A stretch of DNA of 64,000 bases from Chitinophaga polysaccharea (GCF_007829335.1 NZ_VIWO01000006.1:248001-312000); one strand, 5' to 3'. Counted from the stretch's first letter, positions 17,851 to 27,857 are shown. Made by a program: numbers and translations. Notes: generated by a model not told the origin, from the letters alone.

Positions 17851-20121
17851 ATGGTGTTTGATATTGACATGATTAAAGGAGTGTATGCGGCATTACCGGG
17901 TAAAGTGGAAGCGACCCGGAAAATGTTAGGTCGTCCGCTCACCCTGGCCGAAAAGATTTTATACGCACACTTATCCGCACCTACTTCTACACCTTTTGAA
18001 AGAGGCAAATCCTATGTAGATTTTGCTCCAGACCGTGTAGCGATGCAAGATGCAACTGCCCAGATGGCGTTGCTCCAGTTCATGACCGCTGGTCGTGACA
18101 AAGTTGCGGTTCCGTCAACAGTACACTGTGATCACCTGATACAAGCTAAAGTAGGCGCTGTTCAAGATCTGGCGACTGCTAACGATACAAACAAAGAAGT
18201 TTACGCATTCCTTTCTTCTATCTCTGACAAATACGGTATTGGTTTCTGGAAACCAGGTGCGGGTATCATCCACCAGGTAGTACTGGAAAACTATGCATTC
18301 CCCGGCGGTATGATGATTGGTACCGACTCTCACACTCCTAATGCAGGTGGTTTGGGTATGGTGGCTATTGGTGTGGGCGGTGCCGACGCAGTAGACGTGA
18401 TGGCTGGTTTGCCCTGGGAGCTGAAGATGCCAAAGCTGATCGGTGTGAAACTGACCGGTAAAATGAGTGGTTGGACTTCTGCAAAAGATATTATCCTGAA
18501 AGTAGCAGGCATCCTGACTGTAAAAGGCGGTACCGGTGCTATTGTTGAATACTTCGGTGAGGGTGCTGATTCCTTCAGCGCAACCGGTAAAGCTACCATT
18601 TGTAACATGGGTGCTGAAATCGGTGCTACCTGCTCCCTGTTCGCTTACGACCAGAAAATGGCAGACTACCTGAAACTAACCAGCAGAGCGGAAGTAGCAG
18701 CAGCAGCTGACGCAGTGAAAGAACACCTGCGTCCGGATGCTGAAATATACGCTGATCCTGCTAAATACTATGACCAGGTAATCGAAATCAACCTGGATGA
18801 ACTGGAACCTTATGTAAATGGTCCTTTCACCCCGGATCTGGCATGGCCTATCTCCAAATTTGCACAGGCAGTGAAAGAAAACAACTGGCCTGAGAAACTG
18901 GAAGTAGCCCTGATCGGTTCCTGCACCAACTCTTCTTACGAAGATATCTCCCGTTCTGCATCCCTGGCTCAACAGGCCATCGACAAAGGACTGGATATGA
19001 AATCTGAATATACTATCACACCGGGTTCTGAGCTGGTGCGTTTTACCATCGAAAGAGATGGCCTGTTGAATACTTTTTCGCAGGTAGGCGGTGTGGTACT
19101 GGCTAACGCCTGCGGACCCTGCATCGGTCAATGGGCTCGTCACATCGATGATCCAAACCGTAAGAACTCAATCATCACTTCTTTCAACCGTAACTTCGCG
19201 AAAAGAAATGATGGTCTGGCTTCTACCCACGCATTCGTTGCTTCTCCTGAAATCGTAACTGCGCTGGCTATCGCTGGTGACCTTACTTTCAACCCGCTGA
19301 CTGATACCCTGACCAACAAGAAAGGCGAACAGGTGAAGCTGGATGAACCTAAAGGTTTTGAACTACCGGTGAAAGGTTTTGCAGTAGAAGATGCCGGTTA
19401 TCAGGCTCCTGCTGAAGATGGTAGCGGCGTTCAGGTAATTGTTTCTCCTACTTCCGATCGTTTGCAGCTGCTGGCTCCATTTGCAGCCTGGGAAGGCACT
19501 GACCTGAAAGGCCTGAAACTGCTGATCAAAGCAAAAGGTAAATGTACTACCGACCATATCTCTATGGCGGGTCCATGGTTGAAATACCGTGGTCACCTGG
19601 ATAACATCTCCAACAACATGCTGATTGGTGCGGTAAACGCATTCAACGACAAAACTGATACCGTTAAGAACGAGCTGACTGGCGAATACGGTGCAGTTCC
19701 AGCTACTATGCGCGCTTACAAAGCTGCTGGTCTGGGTGCTGTTGTAGTGGGTGATGAAAACTATGGTGAAGGTTCCAGCCGCGAACACGCTGCAATGGAG
19801 CCACGTCACCTCGGCGTTCGTGCTATCCTGGTAAAATCTTTTGCCCGTATCCACGAAACCAACCTGAAAAAGCAAGGTATGCTGGGTTTGACTTTCGCTA
19901 ACAAAGAAGACTACGATAAAATCCAGGAAGATGATACCATCGATATCCTGGGTCTGACTACCTTTGCTCCGGGTAAGCAACTGACTGTTGAACTGCATCA
20001 TAAAGATGGCAGCACAGAGCAATTCCCGGTAAACCACACTTACAATGAACAACAGATTGAGTGGTTTAAAGCAGGTGGCGCCCTGAACGTGATCCGTGCA
20101 CAGGCAGCCAAGAAAGCATAA
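17851..20121 (+). CDS. Aconitate hydratase
   Basis: 756-residue TCA-cycle enzyme interconverting citrate, cis-aconitate and isocitrate, of the mitochondrial-type aconitase lineage. The three [4Fe-4S] ligands are Cys358 ([10 protein letters not shown]), Cys421 and Cys424 ([10 protein letters not shown]). The swivel domain has [17 protein letters not shown]. Codon use is noticeably uniform and biased to a few favoured codons, which suggests high expression. It is monocistronic: own promoter, strong terminator behind. Full length. Confidence 0.96.
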   Translation: MVFDIDMIKGVYAALPGKVEATRKMLGRPLTLAEKILYAHLSAPTSTPFERGKSYVDFAPDRVAMQDATAQMALLQFMTAGRDKVAVPSTVHCDHLIQAKVGAVQDLATANDTNKEVYAFLSSISDKYGIGFWKPGAGIIHQVVLENYAFPGGMMIGTDSHTPNAGGLGMVAIGVGGADAVDVMAGLPWELKMPKLIGVKLTGKMSGWTSAKDIILKVAGILTVKGGTGAIVEYFGEGADSFSATGKATICNMGAEIGATCSLFAYDQKMADYLKLTSRAEVAAAADAVKEHLRPDAEIYADPAKYYDQVIEINLDELEPYVNGPFTPDLAWPISKFAQAVKENNWPEKLEVALIGSCTNSSYEDISRSASLAQQAIDKGLDMKSEYTITPGSELVRFTIERDGLLNTFSQVGGVVLANACGPCIGQWARHIDDPNRKNSIITSFNRNFAKRNDGLASTHAFVASPEIVTALAIAGDLTFNPLTDTLTNKKGEQVKLDEPKGFELPVKGFAVEDAGYQAPAEDGSGVQVIVSPTSDRLQLLAPFAAWEGTDLKGLKLLIKAKGKCTTDHISMAGPWLKYRGHLDNISNNMLIGAVNAFNDKTDTVKNELTGEYGAVPATMRAYKAAGLGAVVVGDENYGEGSSREHAAMEPRHLGVRAILVKSFARIHETNLKKQGMLGLTFANKEDYDKIQEDDTIDILGLTTFAPGKQLTVELHHKDGSTEQFPVNHTYNEQQIEWFKAGGALNVIRAQAAKKA

Positions 20122-20142
20122 TTAACGCTTTTAACATACAAC

Positions 20143-20177
20143 AGCGAGGCTGTATCAGTAACTGATACAGCCTCGCT
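20143..20177 (+). terminator. Intrinsic terminator of aconitase gene
   Basis: A perfect 16-bp stem (20143-20158 with 20162-20177), TAA loop, then TATTTTTT. Confidence 0.9.
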
Positions 20178-20230
20178 TATTTTTTACGGTATTTTTTCCT
20201 TTAAATTGTGCCAGCAAAAAGCACCTGATT

Positions 20231-20863
20231 ATGCTTACCGATAACGACTTAAAGACCCATTGGACCCAATTACACCAGCACCTGACTACAGATACGTCGC
20301 TGGTAGATTATCAATTTGAGCACCTCACGATGATGTACACCGGCGCCCAGCAGACTTATCACAATCTTGCACACATCCGTCAGCTGATATCCCTGCTGGA
20401 AACACATAAAGCGGCCATCAGCGATCCGGAAATAGTATTGTTTGCCATCTTCTTTCATGATATGGTATATAATATCCTATTTAAAGACAATGAAGAAAGA
20501 AGTGCAGAAGCAGCAGAAAAATATCTGCAACAACTGCAGTACCCGGCAGAAAAAATAACGGTGGTCAGCGAGTTTATCCTGGCTACCAAAACGCATATCA
20601 ACACCCTGAACAACCAGGACCTTGATTATTTCCTGGACTTTGACCTGGCTATATTAGGTACTGCTCCGGATATTTACCAGGAATATGCCAGGCAAATCAG
20701 AACCGAATATCTCATCTATCCTGACGCGGTGTATAAACCCGGCAGAAAAAAATTATTACGGCATTTCCTTGAGGCGCCAGCCATTTATCATACGCCTGTC
20801 TTTAGGAAATTATATGAAACACGCGCCCGGCAAAATATCCAGGCGGAAATAGACACTTTATAA
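20231..20863 (+). CDS. Predicted HD-superfamily metal-dependent phosphohydrolase
   Basis: 210 residues, cytoplasmic. The HD signature is visible: an early His in TYHNLAHI, then the FHDMVYN pair (about residue 77) and a later DFDLAILG acidic motif. It resembles the COG4339 group of predicted HD hydrolases, whose substrates are unknown. It shares a transcript with the LOG-family gene that starts 9 nt after its stop, so a nucleotide-related substrate is possible but unproven. Confidence 0.78.
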   Translation: MLTDNDLKTHWTQLHQHLTTDTSLVDYQFEHLTMMYTGAQQTYHNLAHIRQLISLLETHKAAISDPEIVLFAIFFHDMVYNILFKDNEERSAEAAEKYLQQLQYPAEKITVVSEFILATKTHINTLNNQDLDYFLDFDLAILGTAPDIYQEYARQIRTEYLIYPDAVYKPGRKKLLRHFLEAPAIYHTPVFRKLYETRARQNIQAEIDTL

Positions 20864-20872
20864 TTGAATGAT

Positions 20873-21454
20873 ATGAAAAGTATTGTGGTTTTTTGTGGCT
20901 CCAGTGGCGGAAACAACCCGGCATACCTGCAACAGGCCACCCTGTTGGGCGCTGCCCTGGGGCAACGCCAGATCACCCTGGTATATGGCGGCGCAAAAGT
21001 AGGACTAATGGGAGCTGTGGCGGATGGCGCCCTGCAGGCAGGTGGAAAAGTGATAGGCGTGTTACCTCATTTCCTGCAACAAAAAGAACTGGCACATGGA
21101 GGTCTTACCAAACTGATACTGGTAGATACTATGCATGAGCGCAAAACAAAGATGAACGAATTATGCGACGGGGTGATTGCATTACCCGGTGGCTTTGGCA
21201 CGATGGAAGAATTATTTGAAGTGCTGACCTGGGGGCAACTGGGCCTCCATAAAAAGCCTATCGGCCTGCTAAATGTAAACGGCTTTTATGATAATCTCAT
21301 TGCCTTATCCCATCACATGAGCCAGCAGGGCTTCCTCAGCGCAGCTAACCGGGATATGTTGCTATGCAGCGATAACATCGATGAGCTGTTATTAAAGCTG
21401 GAACAATACCAGCCACCAGCAGGTACCAAGTGGATTACGCCGGCACGGAGCTAA
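20873..21454 (+). CDS. LOG family nucleoside 5'-monophosphate phosphoribohydrolase (TIGR00730)
   Basis: 193 residues. Family motifs: VVFCGSSGG at the N-terminus, VYGGAKVGLMGAVADGA, MHERKTKMNE and the diagnostic PGGFGTMEELFEVLTWGQLG. Members cleave the base from nucleoside 5'-monophosphates (cytokinin-activating LOG enzymes; bacterial PpnN/YgdH relatives). I use the ATG at 20873; the frame also opens with a TTG at 20864 directly after the HD gene stop. Its stop codon overlaps that of the convergent DUF4421 gene (shared CTAA). Confidence 0.9.
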   Translation: MKSIVVFCGSSGGNNPAYLQQATLLGAALGQRQITLVYGGAKVGLMGAVADGALQAGGKVIGVLPHFLQQKELAHGGLTKLILVDTMHERKTKMNELCDGVIALPGGFGTMEELFEVLTWGQLGLHKKPIGLLNVNGFYDNLIALSHHMSQQGFLSAANRDMLLCSDNIDELLLKLEQYQPPAGTKWITPARS

Positions 21455-22494
21455 TTCCAAATCGGCTTCTTCAGGGTAAAGCGGCGCACCAGGCTTACCC
21501 TGAAATTGCCGGTACCAAAAGTTTGATAGGTGTGCGGAATAGACATGCCACTACGAATAGACATGCCTACATAATGTATACCGGCAAAATACCGGCTGGA
21601 ATTATAACCAATAGACGCACGTACGGTATTACTGAATTGAATCCCACCTTTACGGCTTACCTCCCCATTTTCCAGGTATAGGGTGGTAATATTGCCTCCC
21701 AGGCCCGCTGTGAGCGACATTGATAAAAAGAAATGTTGTTTCAGCACAAAAGTATAGGCATACCCCGCATTGGCTGCCAATGATGAAATACCGGTTTTGT
21801 AGTAATGTTCATCCCGCAAAAAGAGGGTATCCGTCATATTGGAGGGTATCAGGGAGGAATCCCCTTTTACCCTGCCCACAAAGAATTCGCCTCCCAGCAG
21901 GAAAGAGCCGGCACTCTTTTTCTGGTATTCGTTCTGCAGGTTAGAAGCCCGGTAAGAAAAGCGTTTATCATTGAAGATGTATTGGGCATTGAGTCCTAAT
22001 CCCAGATTCTTAATGTCGGGACGTTGAGGATAAGGATGCTGTTGGGCGTATTCTTTACCAAACACCCCCTGGGCGTTAGCAATATAATAGCCCTTGTATG
22101 ATTGCCCGTAAAAATCTATTACCAGCTTCCGCAGGTAAATATGCGATTGCAGATCGATATATTTTGTTTCTCCGAACTTATCATTATGCCGGTTGATAAA
22201 TGGCAGGTTAAATCCGAGGTTGATGCCAATAAAACGGTAGTTGGCACCAAAACCAATATTGAAAGGGGTATTGGGCCGGTACAGGATATGCTTGTTTTGC
22301 TTCCGGTCGGCAATGTCGTACTTGGTAAATTTACGGGAACCATATAAGCGGAAGGTGATATCTTCCGTATGTTCATCGATATACGAAGAATCATTGTCTG
22401 TTTTCAGCCACCGGAGAAACCTGCCCTGGGCCTGTGTTGCCACAGTCCCCGTACAAAGAGTTATCATCAGGCATAACAAAATACGATGCGTCAT
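21451..22494 (-). CDS. DUF4421 family outer-membrane protein
   Basis: 347 residues with a signal peptide (cleavage near TQAQG). The conserved N-terminal domain has FTKYDIADRKQNKHILYRPN and GFGANYRFIGINLGFNLPF, the DUF4421 pattern, followed by alternating aromatic strands and a C-terminal VSLVRRFTL strand, which suggests an outer-membrane beta-barrel. Function unknown. It ends in a 4-bp overlap with the convergent LOG gene. Confidence 0.78.
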   Translation of the reverse strand: MTHRILLCLMITLCTGTVATQAQGRFLRWLKTDNDSSYIDEHTEDITFRLYGSRKFTKYDIADRKQNKHILYRPNTPFNIGFGANYRFIGINLGFNLPFINRHNDKFGETKYIDLQSHIYLRKLVIDFYGQSYKGYYIANAQGVFGKEYAQQHPYPQRPDIKNLGLGLNAQYIFNDKRFSYRASNLQNEYQKKSAGSFLLGGEFFVGRVKGDSSLIPSNMTDTLFLRDEHYYKTGISSLAANAGYAYTFVLKQHFFLSMSLTAGLGGNITTLYLENGEVSRKGGIQFSNTVRASIGYNSSRYFAGIHYVGMSIRSGMSIPHTYQTFGTGNFRVSLVRRFTLKKPIWN

Positions 22495-22520
22495 AAAGTT
22501 GCAGGTTAAGAGGACGATGA

Positions 22521-23009
22521 TCAGGGCAATTCAATCACTTCCAGTTGTTGAATATTGCCGCTGTCCAGCTGAAAGCGCAATAATGTTTTCACGCTGTGCC
22601 AGCCCTGCTGGCCGCAGGCGCCCGGGTTCATGTGTAACAAATGCAGGGCCGGATCGGGCATTACTTTCAAAATATGTGAATGCCCGCAGATAAAGAGTTT
22701 CGGCGGATGCTTTTTCAAGATCTCCCTGACACCTGGGGCATATTTTCCCGGGTAGCCACCAATATGTGTCATCATCACCTCTACTTCTTCCAGGTTAAAA
22801 CGTAATATTTCCGGGTAACGTATACGGATATCCGCACCGTCGATATTGCCGAAAACGGCCCTGAATGGTTTAAAGGCTTCCAGTTTATCTGCCAGCTCTA
22901 CGTTGCCGATATCTCCGGCATGCCAGATTTCATCTACTTCTTCGAAGTATTTGAATACCTGTGGGTGCAGGTAACTATGGGTATCCGACATGAGTCCTAT
23001 CTTTTTCAA
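22521..23009 (-). CDS. YfcE/MJ0936-type phosphodiesterase
   Basis: 162-residue calcineurin-like metallophosphoesterase. Metal motifs: MSDTHSY, GDIGN, GNIDG, MTHIGG and CGHSHI. Small cytoplasmic enzymes of this group hydrolyse phosphodiesters in vitro; the biological substrate is unknown. The start is a TTG at 23009: the N-terminal strand KKIGLMSDTH is needed for the fold, and the first ATG (22991) would remove it. Divergent from purU, co-directional with DUF4421. Confidence 0.85.
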   Translation of the reverse strand: MKKIGLMSDTHSYLHPQVFKYFEEVDEIWHAGDIGNVELADKLEAFKPFRAVFGNIDGADIRIRYPEILRFNLEEVEVMMTHIGGYPGKYAPGVREILKKHPPKLFICGHSHILKVMPDPALHLLHMNPGACGQQGWHSVKTLLRFQLDSGNIQQLEVIELP

Positions 23010-23045
23010 GGGAGATTGTATTAATATTATTATTTTGGTAACTAT

Positions 23046-23912
23046 ATGTCAAACCACACTACACCTATCACCGCCTGCCTGTTGATCTGTTGTCCCGACA
23101 GGCCCGGTATTGTTGCCGGGGTATCCCGGTTTCTTTACCAATCCGGTGCAAATATACTTGATGCGAGCCAACACAGCACTGATCCCAGGGAGGGTTTATT
23201 TTTCATGCGTATGGAATTCCATTTGGACGAGCTGGACAAAGCCAGGCTGGAAGCCACTTTCCAGGAGGAAGTAGCCACGCCCCTGCATATGGAATGGAAG
23301 ATCGATTATAGTGATCAGCGCAAACGTATGGCTATCCTGGTATCTGCCTATGATCACTGTTTGCTGGAATTATTGTGGAGATGGAAAAGCGGGGAGTTGC
23401 CTGTAGAAATTCCGTTGGTAATCTCCAATCACACTAAACTGGAAAATGATTGCCGCGCGATGGGGATCCCGTTTCACTATCTCCCGGTAAACCCTGATAA
23501 CAAAGCTGCCCAGGAACAAGCGGCCATTCGCTTACTGGAAGAACATGCGATCGATTTTACGGTACTGGCCCGGTACATGCAAATATTATCCCCGGAATTC
23601 GTGGGCAGGTATCCACAACGGATTATTAACATCCACCACTCCTTTTTGCCTGCGTTTGCCGGCGCGCGGCCTTACCTCAACGCCTACACGAGAGGTGTTA
23701 AACTGATTGGCGCTACCGCGCACTATGTAACCAATGAACTGGACGAAGGACCCATTATAGAGCAGGATGTAGTCAGGGTAAGCCATAAACATACCGTGGA
23801 AGACCTGGTAATGCTGGGACGGGATATTGAACGGCAGGTACTGACCCGGGCGGTAAAAGCACATGTGGAAAACCGGGTATTGCTACATGGCAATAAAACC
23901 ATTGTTTTTTAA
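23046..23912 (+). CDS. purU: Formyltetrahydrofolate deformylase
   Basis: 288 residues. It hydrolyses 10-formyl-THF to THF and formate, balancing the one-carbon pool. An N-terminal ACT domain ([20 protein letters not shown], about residues 9-85) precedes the formyltransferase-fold catalytic domain with [23 protein letters not shown] and the catalytic Asp region [12 protein letters not shown]. Full length. The stop is immediately followed by copy 2 of the hairpin repeat, which fills the space to the next convergent gene. Confidence 0.95.
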   Translation: MSNHTTPITACLLICCPDRPGIVAGVSRFLYQSGANILDASQHSTDPREGLFFMRMEFHLDELDKARLEATFQEEVATPLHMEWKIDYSDQRKRMAILVSAYDHCLLELLWRWKSGELPVEIPLVISNHTKLENDCRAMGIPFHYLPVNPDNKAAQEQAAIRLLEEHAIDFTVLARYMQILSPEFVGRYPQRIINIHHSFLPAFAGARPYLNAYTRGVKLIGATAHYVTNELDEGPIIEQDVVRVSHKHTVEDLVMLGRDIERQVLTRAVKAHVENRVLLHGNKTIVF

Positions 23913-24020
23913 TAGCAGAAGGCATAAAGCAAAAAGCTATTGTAGCGAATGAAAATAGCGGATAAATACTTACTCGCTCTGGTCATTCACTACAATCGCT
24001 TTTTGTTTTCTGCTTTCTAC
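23913..24020. repeat. Dispersed hairpin repeat, copy 2
   Basis: An imperfect palindrome that occupies exactly the gap between two convergent stop codons. The inner arms match at 20 of 22 positions around AAAAAGC.ATTGTAG.GAATGA; the outer arms share AAAGC words with copy 1 (AGCAAAAAGCTATT is identical). The loop repeats copy 1's layout: AGCGGATA ... ACTCGCT against AGCGAATA ... ACTCGCT. Probably a REP- or MITE-like element that also serves as terminator. Confidence 0.82.
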
Positions 24021-24608
24021 TTATTTACCCAGGAATTTAGCCAGTTTCTTTCCGGCTACTGCATACGACTCTGTGATGCGCATACCAGTATCGAAATCGA
24101 ATCCCATCATACGGCCAGGAGCATTATCTACGGATATTTTTGCCAGGGTTTTACCTTTGTTGGCTGTTTCCACGATCAGCACTTCCGCGTCAATGTAAGA
24201 GTTTTTGCGGGCCACGCCTACATTGAATCCCGGCTCTATGAAAGTGGTGTGAAAGATCAGGGTATACTTCGCATTGGGGAAGCTGCCTGCCTTGATGTCT
24301 CCGTTGTCATTAAACAACTCATCAAACTTAGGCTCATAGCGGGAAGCGCGATCGGCTACCCATGCTTTAGCCCAGGTATCGCCTTTACCTGGCTCTTTCT
24401 TATTGTACTCAGCTGTTTTCTTCTGCACATAATCTTCCTCGCTGTCTTTACCAACAGACAGGTGATCATACGTAAATTCGACATTGAGTTCTTTCTGGTC
24501 TTTTAATACGGCCGGATCGCCGTCTACCAGTTTAATCTTCTGTGCTGCCGCGGGAAGGCACAATACAGATAACAGCAATACTGCTGCCACTTTGGGGATT
24601 AGTTGCAT
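24021..24608 (-). CDS. Secreted protein of unknown function
   Basis: 195 residues with a clear signal peptide (MQLIPKVAAVLLLSVLCLPAAAQ). The mature part has an EFTYDHLSVGKDSEEDYVQKK segment, a Trp-Ala-Lys-Ala-Trp patch and strands such as YTLIFHTTFIEPGFNVG, with no cysteines and a basic C-terminus. It resembles hypothetical Bacteroidota periplasmic proteins, but I know no named family. Divergent from the CHAD gene; its 3' end abuts the hairpin repeat. Confidence 0.7.
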   Translation of the reverse strand: MQLIPKVAAVLLLSVLCLPAAAQKIKLVDGDPAVLKDQKELNVEFTYDHLSVGKDSEEDYVQKKTAEYNKKEPGKGDTWAKAWVADRASRYEPKFDELFNDNGDIKAGSFPNAKYTLIFHTTFIEPGFNVGVARKNSYIDAEVLIVETANKGKTLAKISVDNAPGRMMGFDFDTGMRITESYAVAGKKLAKFLGK

Positions 24609-24662
24609 AACATAACAATTTTGGGCAAAAATATTGAATTTCCCGGGATTGCGGCGGATTTT

Positions 24663-25511
24663 ATGTTAACTTTAGTAAGCATGTTACTTACCGCATTATA
24701 TCAGTATTTGCGTAAAGAGTGCGATACGGTGATATCGGCGTACGACACCCTGCAACAAATGCAGGGAGATGCAGATGCTGTACACCAGCTCCGGGTGGGC
24801 GTAAAAAAACTCCGGGCATTTTTCGCGCTCGCCAAACAATTGCCAGACTATTCTTTCGGTGCAGGAAAACACCTGCATACCGCAAGGCTGATACAGTCTG
24901 TGGGAGGGGCTTCCAGGGATGCGCATCTGCAGGAAAAACACCTGCGCCTATACGAAAAGAAAGTTGCCTGGCGCTTTTCGTTTGCGCATTTATTGCTACA
25001 AAAGAAACATACCACTGCTATCGACCTGCTACAGGACACGATCAAACATACTTCATTGAAAAAGCTGGAAACCTTGCCCGAACGCTTCAGCAAGGCCATT
25101 GAAAAAATGGATAAAACTGCCGCTACCGAGGCCCTCCGGCAATATCTCTATCAGCAGCATCAGCAGATAATTTTACCCGCTGGCAGGGTACATCATGCGG
25201 AATGGCATGAGGTAAGAAAGCAGGTAAAGTCGCTGTATTACCAGCTGACCATACTGGCTGAAGTACTGCCTACTACGTACACCGACACCTTGACCAAACA
25301 TACCGGCAAGGCGGGTGAATTGCTGGGGCAATGGCACGACACCAGCGAATTGTCGTTGTTTGTAGGCCACACCATTACCCAATTAAGGAAAGAAAAAATA
25401 GCATTGCCCGAACCAGTGCGGCAACTACAGTCACGCTTAAAAGCAGATACCAGAGCCCAGCTGTTGCAGTGTTCCAAACAAATAAAAATGTTGATGGAAA
25501 TTGGCTACTAG
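24663..25511 (+). CDS. CHAD domain protein
   Basis: 282 residues from the chosen ATG (24681 is an alternative; the frame extends up to a TTG at 24603). The CHAD fold is seen in VHQLRVGVKKLRAFFALAKQLP and in a second half with WHEVRKQVKSLYYQLTILAE, both with the spaced basic residues that bind polyphosphate. All-helical, cytoplasmic, rich in Lys, Arg and His. CHAD proteins bind inorganic polyphosphate granules. No polyphosphate kinase or CYTH partner is nearby. It ends 3 nt before the convergent hutG. Confidence 0.82.
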   Translation: MLTLVSMLLTALYQYLRKECDTVISAYDTLQQMQGDADAVHQLRVGVKKLRAFFALAKQLPDYSFGAGKHLHTARLIQSVGGASRDAHLQEKHLRLYEKKVAWRFSFAHLLLQKKHTTAIDLLQDTIKHTSLKKLETLPERFSKAIEKMDKTAATEALRQYLYQQHQQIILPAGRVHHAEWHEVRKQVKSLYYQLTILAEVLPTTYTDTLTKHTGKAGELLGQWHDTSELSLFVGHTITQLRKEKIALPEPVRQLQSRLKADTRAQLLQCSKQIKMLMEIGY

Positions 25512-25514
25512 CGG

Positions 25515-26519
25515 CTAAAAGCTAAACTCCCCACAATAGGCCATCACTGTTTCAAAAATGAGGGCAGCCCCCAGTTTGGCCGTGCGGCTGTCGATGTCCA
25601 GCGAAGGGTTCAGTTCCGCAATATCGACCCCTGCCACCTTTCCACTTTGTAATATTTTACGATAGCATTGTAGAAATAATCCTCCGGGCATAATGCCGTT
25701 ATAGGCCGTAGCACTTACGCCAGGTGCAAAAGGAGCGGCAAATACGTCCAAACAGGTAGTGAGGTACACTTTATCTACCTGGCTGAGAAAATGCTGAATG
25801 GCGGCAAACAGGGTGTCTTTATCATTCAGGTGGAAAGCGTCTGCGCTCACATAGGTAGCTTCCTCTTCCCCGGCGATATTGAACAACTGTCGGGTATTGC
25901 CCAGTTTCTGTATACCGAGAGCGAGGTAATGAAAAGGCGTTCCGGCCTGTTTGCAATCCTGCGCCAGCTGCCAGAAGCCGGTGCCGGAGCTGGCGCCCTG
26001 TTCGTCAGGAATACGGATATCGAAATGTGCGTCGAAGTTGATGAATCCTACCTGTTGCCGTGCCGCGAACTGGCGTATACCACTGGCATGACCATACGCA
26101 ATTTCATGTCCGCCACCCAGCAGTACCGGAAGGTAGCCGGCAAGCAGTATTGTTTGCACGGCTTCGCGGAGTACGGTTTGTGCATTTTCCAGCTCTCCGT
26201 TTACACATACGATATCTCCTGCATCCAGCAATATCGTTTGTGCGTTGAAGTGAACAGGGAAACCGGCGATGGCTTTACGTAGTGCCGCCGGGCCTTCTGC
26301 GGCGCCTACCCTGCCTTTATTACGACGCACGCCTTCATCGCAGGCAAACCCCAGCAGGGCAATCCCTTTCTGTCCGGGTAATAATGCGGGCAATGGTTCC
26401 TGTAGCAGGTTGGTTACTTTTATTACCTGGTGCCAGCGCAGCAAATCCGGTTCGGTGCCGTCGGTGCGGCCTGTCCAGGTATTTGCTGCGGTTGGCTGAT
26501 AGCTTTCCTTTGTTATCAT
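25515..26519 (-). CDS. hutG: Formimidoylglutamase (arginase/agmatinase family)
   Basis: 334 residues. It cleaves N-formimidoyl-L-glutamate to glutamate and formamide, the last step of this histidine degradation route. Binuclear manganese motifs of the ureohydrolase fold are present: GGGHE, NFDAHFDIR and a LDVFAAPFAPGVSA equivalent of the SxDxDxxDP motif with some changes, as in this Bacteroidota subgroup. The ATG at 26519 overlaps the hutI stop by 4 bp (ATGA), so translation is coupled; the frame extends nine residues upstream into hutI. Role is assigned from family and operon together. Confidence 0.85.
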   Translation of the reverse strand: MITKESYQPTAANTWTGRTDGTEPDLLRWHQVIKVTNLLQEPLPALLPGQKGIALLGFACDEGVRRNKGRVGAAEGPAALRKAIAGFPVHFNAQTILLDAGDIVCVNGELENAQTVLREAVQTILLAGYLPVLLGGGHEIAYGHASGIRQFAARQQVGFINFDAHFDIRIPDEQGASSGTGFWQLAQDCKQAGTPFHYLALGIQKLGNTRQLFNIAGEEEATYVSADAFHLNDKDTLFAAIQHFLSQVDKVYLTTCLDVFAAPFAPGVSATAYNGIMPGGLFLQCYRKILQSGKVAGVDIAELNPSLDIDSRTAKLGAALIFETVMAYCGEFSF

Positions 26520-27748
26520 ATTGATACTAGTTCTCCTTTTTTCCACACCATAGCAGGTTTCATCTTACCCTGATAATAGAGGATATCCCTGTAATCAGCG
26601 GTTGGATAAGCCTGTAAGTCGGCCATATAGCCGGGTATTAGTTGACCGGCATTGCGTAACTGCAGGGCCGGTGCGGCCCTCAGGGTCAATGCGGCCAGGA
26701 CTTCTGCTGTGGACAATTTCTCTGCGGCGCTCATCACGGCAGCCTGCACCAGCAAGTCGCCCATTGGCGCTGATCCGGGGTTCCAGTCGCTGGCGATGGC
26801 AACACAAGCGCCAGCGTTCAACAACTTACGGGCCGGTGCATAGGGCATGCCCAGTCCCAGCGAAGCACCCGGCAAAACTACAGCAACCGTATCAGAATTT
26901 GCCAGTAAAGCGATTTCTTTTTCTGTGCTGGCTTCGAGATGATCGGCAGATAAAGCGCCAGCGCTAACGGCTACTGCAGCGCCGCCGGCGCTGAACTGAT
27001 CGGCATGCACGGTGGCCGCAAAGCCTTGCTGCATGGCCTTTTGCAAAAAGGAGGCAGCAGCAGCGGCAGAAAAAGCTGTTTCTTCAATAAAAATATCCAC
27101 CCGTTGGGTCAGCTGTTCCTGTTTCAGTATGGGCAATAGCTCCTGTAAGATCCATTGCAGGTAAGCTTCTTCCGAATCGTTGTAGTCGCGGGGCTTCATA
27201 TGCGCGGCCAGGCAAGTAGGTACCAATGCAGCTTTTGTATGCAGCGCTGCCTGCTGGATGGCGCGCAGCATTTTTAATTCACTCTCTTCGTTGAGACCGT
27301 AGCCGCTTTTCACTTCAATGGTGGTAACGCCTTCTTTTAAATGGCGATTGGCCCGGGCGACTATATTTTCGGTAAGTGTAACGAGATCGGCTACACGCGT
27401 TTTGGTGACCGAATCCCAGATACCGCCGCCGGCACGGGCAATTTCCAGGTAGCTTTTCCCGGCAATGCGCATGGCATAGTCGCGGCTGCGGGTGCCGTCA
27501 TAACAGATATGGGTATGGCAATCGATAAACCCGGGTAGTAATACCATGGGCGTATCTATAAAAGCAATTTCACTGTCGGGGTATCGTTGCAGGAGCGACT
27601 TATAATCTGCCACCGCAACAATGTTACCGTTTTCCACCACCACGCCTCCTTTTTCTATCACCTTGAGCTGCTCATCCTGCAGGGCGCCCTTCAGCGACAG
27701 ATCTGTCATGGGTAATATTTGGGCGAAAGGACCGAGTAATGTTTTCAT
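26516..27748 (-). CDS. hutI: Imidazolonepropionase
   Basis: 410-residue amidohydrolase-superfamily enzyme that opens 4-imidazolone-5-propanoate to N-formimidoyl-glutamate. The first metal motif is DCHTHICYDG, the second HADQFSAGG, and the C-terminal SDWNPGSAPMGDL holds the metal-binding Asp. Full length. It overlaps hutG by 4 bp and is separated from hutU by about 110 bp occupied by copy 3 of the hairpin repeat. Confidence 0.94.
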   Translation of the reverse strand: MKTLLGPFAQILPMTDLSLKGALQDEQLKVIEKGGVVVENGNIVAVADYKSLLQRYPDSEIAFIDTPMVLLPGFIDCHTHICYDGTRSRDYAMRIAGKSYLEIARAGGGIWDSVTKTRVADLVTLTENIVARANRHLKEGVTTIEVKSGYGLNEESELKMLRAIQQAALHTKAALVPTCLAAHMKPRDYNDSEEAYLQWILQELLPILKQEQLTQRVDIFIEETAFSAAAAASFLQKAMQQGFAATVHADQFSAGGAAVAVSAGALSADHLEASTEKEIALLANSDTVAVVLPGASLGLGMPYAPARKLLNAGACVAIASDWNPGSAPMGDLLVQAAVMSAAEKLSTAEVLAALTLRAAPALQLRNAGQLIPGYMADLQAYPTADYRDILYYQGKMKPAMVWKKGELVSI

Positions 27749-27761
27749 GGTTTATTTTTTG

Positions 27762-27847
27762 AGCTGAAAGCACAAAGCATAAAGCCATTGGTGCGAATAA
27801 TTAAAGCGAATATAACACCATCAACTTTATGCTTTCTGCTTTCAGCT
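27762..27847. repeat. Dispersed hairpin repeat, copy 3 (inside hut cluster)
   Basis: Outer arms 27762-27784 and 27825-27847 are complementary at 22 of 23 positions and carry the same AAAGC words as copies 1 and 2. The centre again holds GCGAATAA. Unlike the other copies it lies between two genes of one pathway on the same strand (hutU then hutI), where a hairpin followed by T-rich sequence could reduce read-through. Confidence 0.8.
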
Positions 27848-27857
27848 TTTTTTGCTT

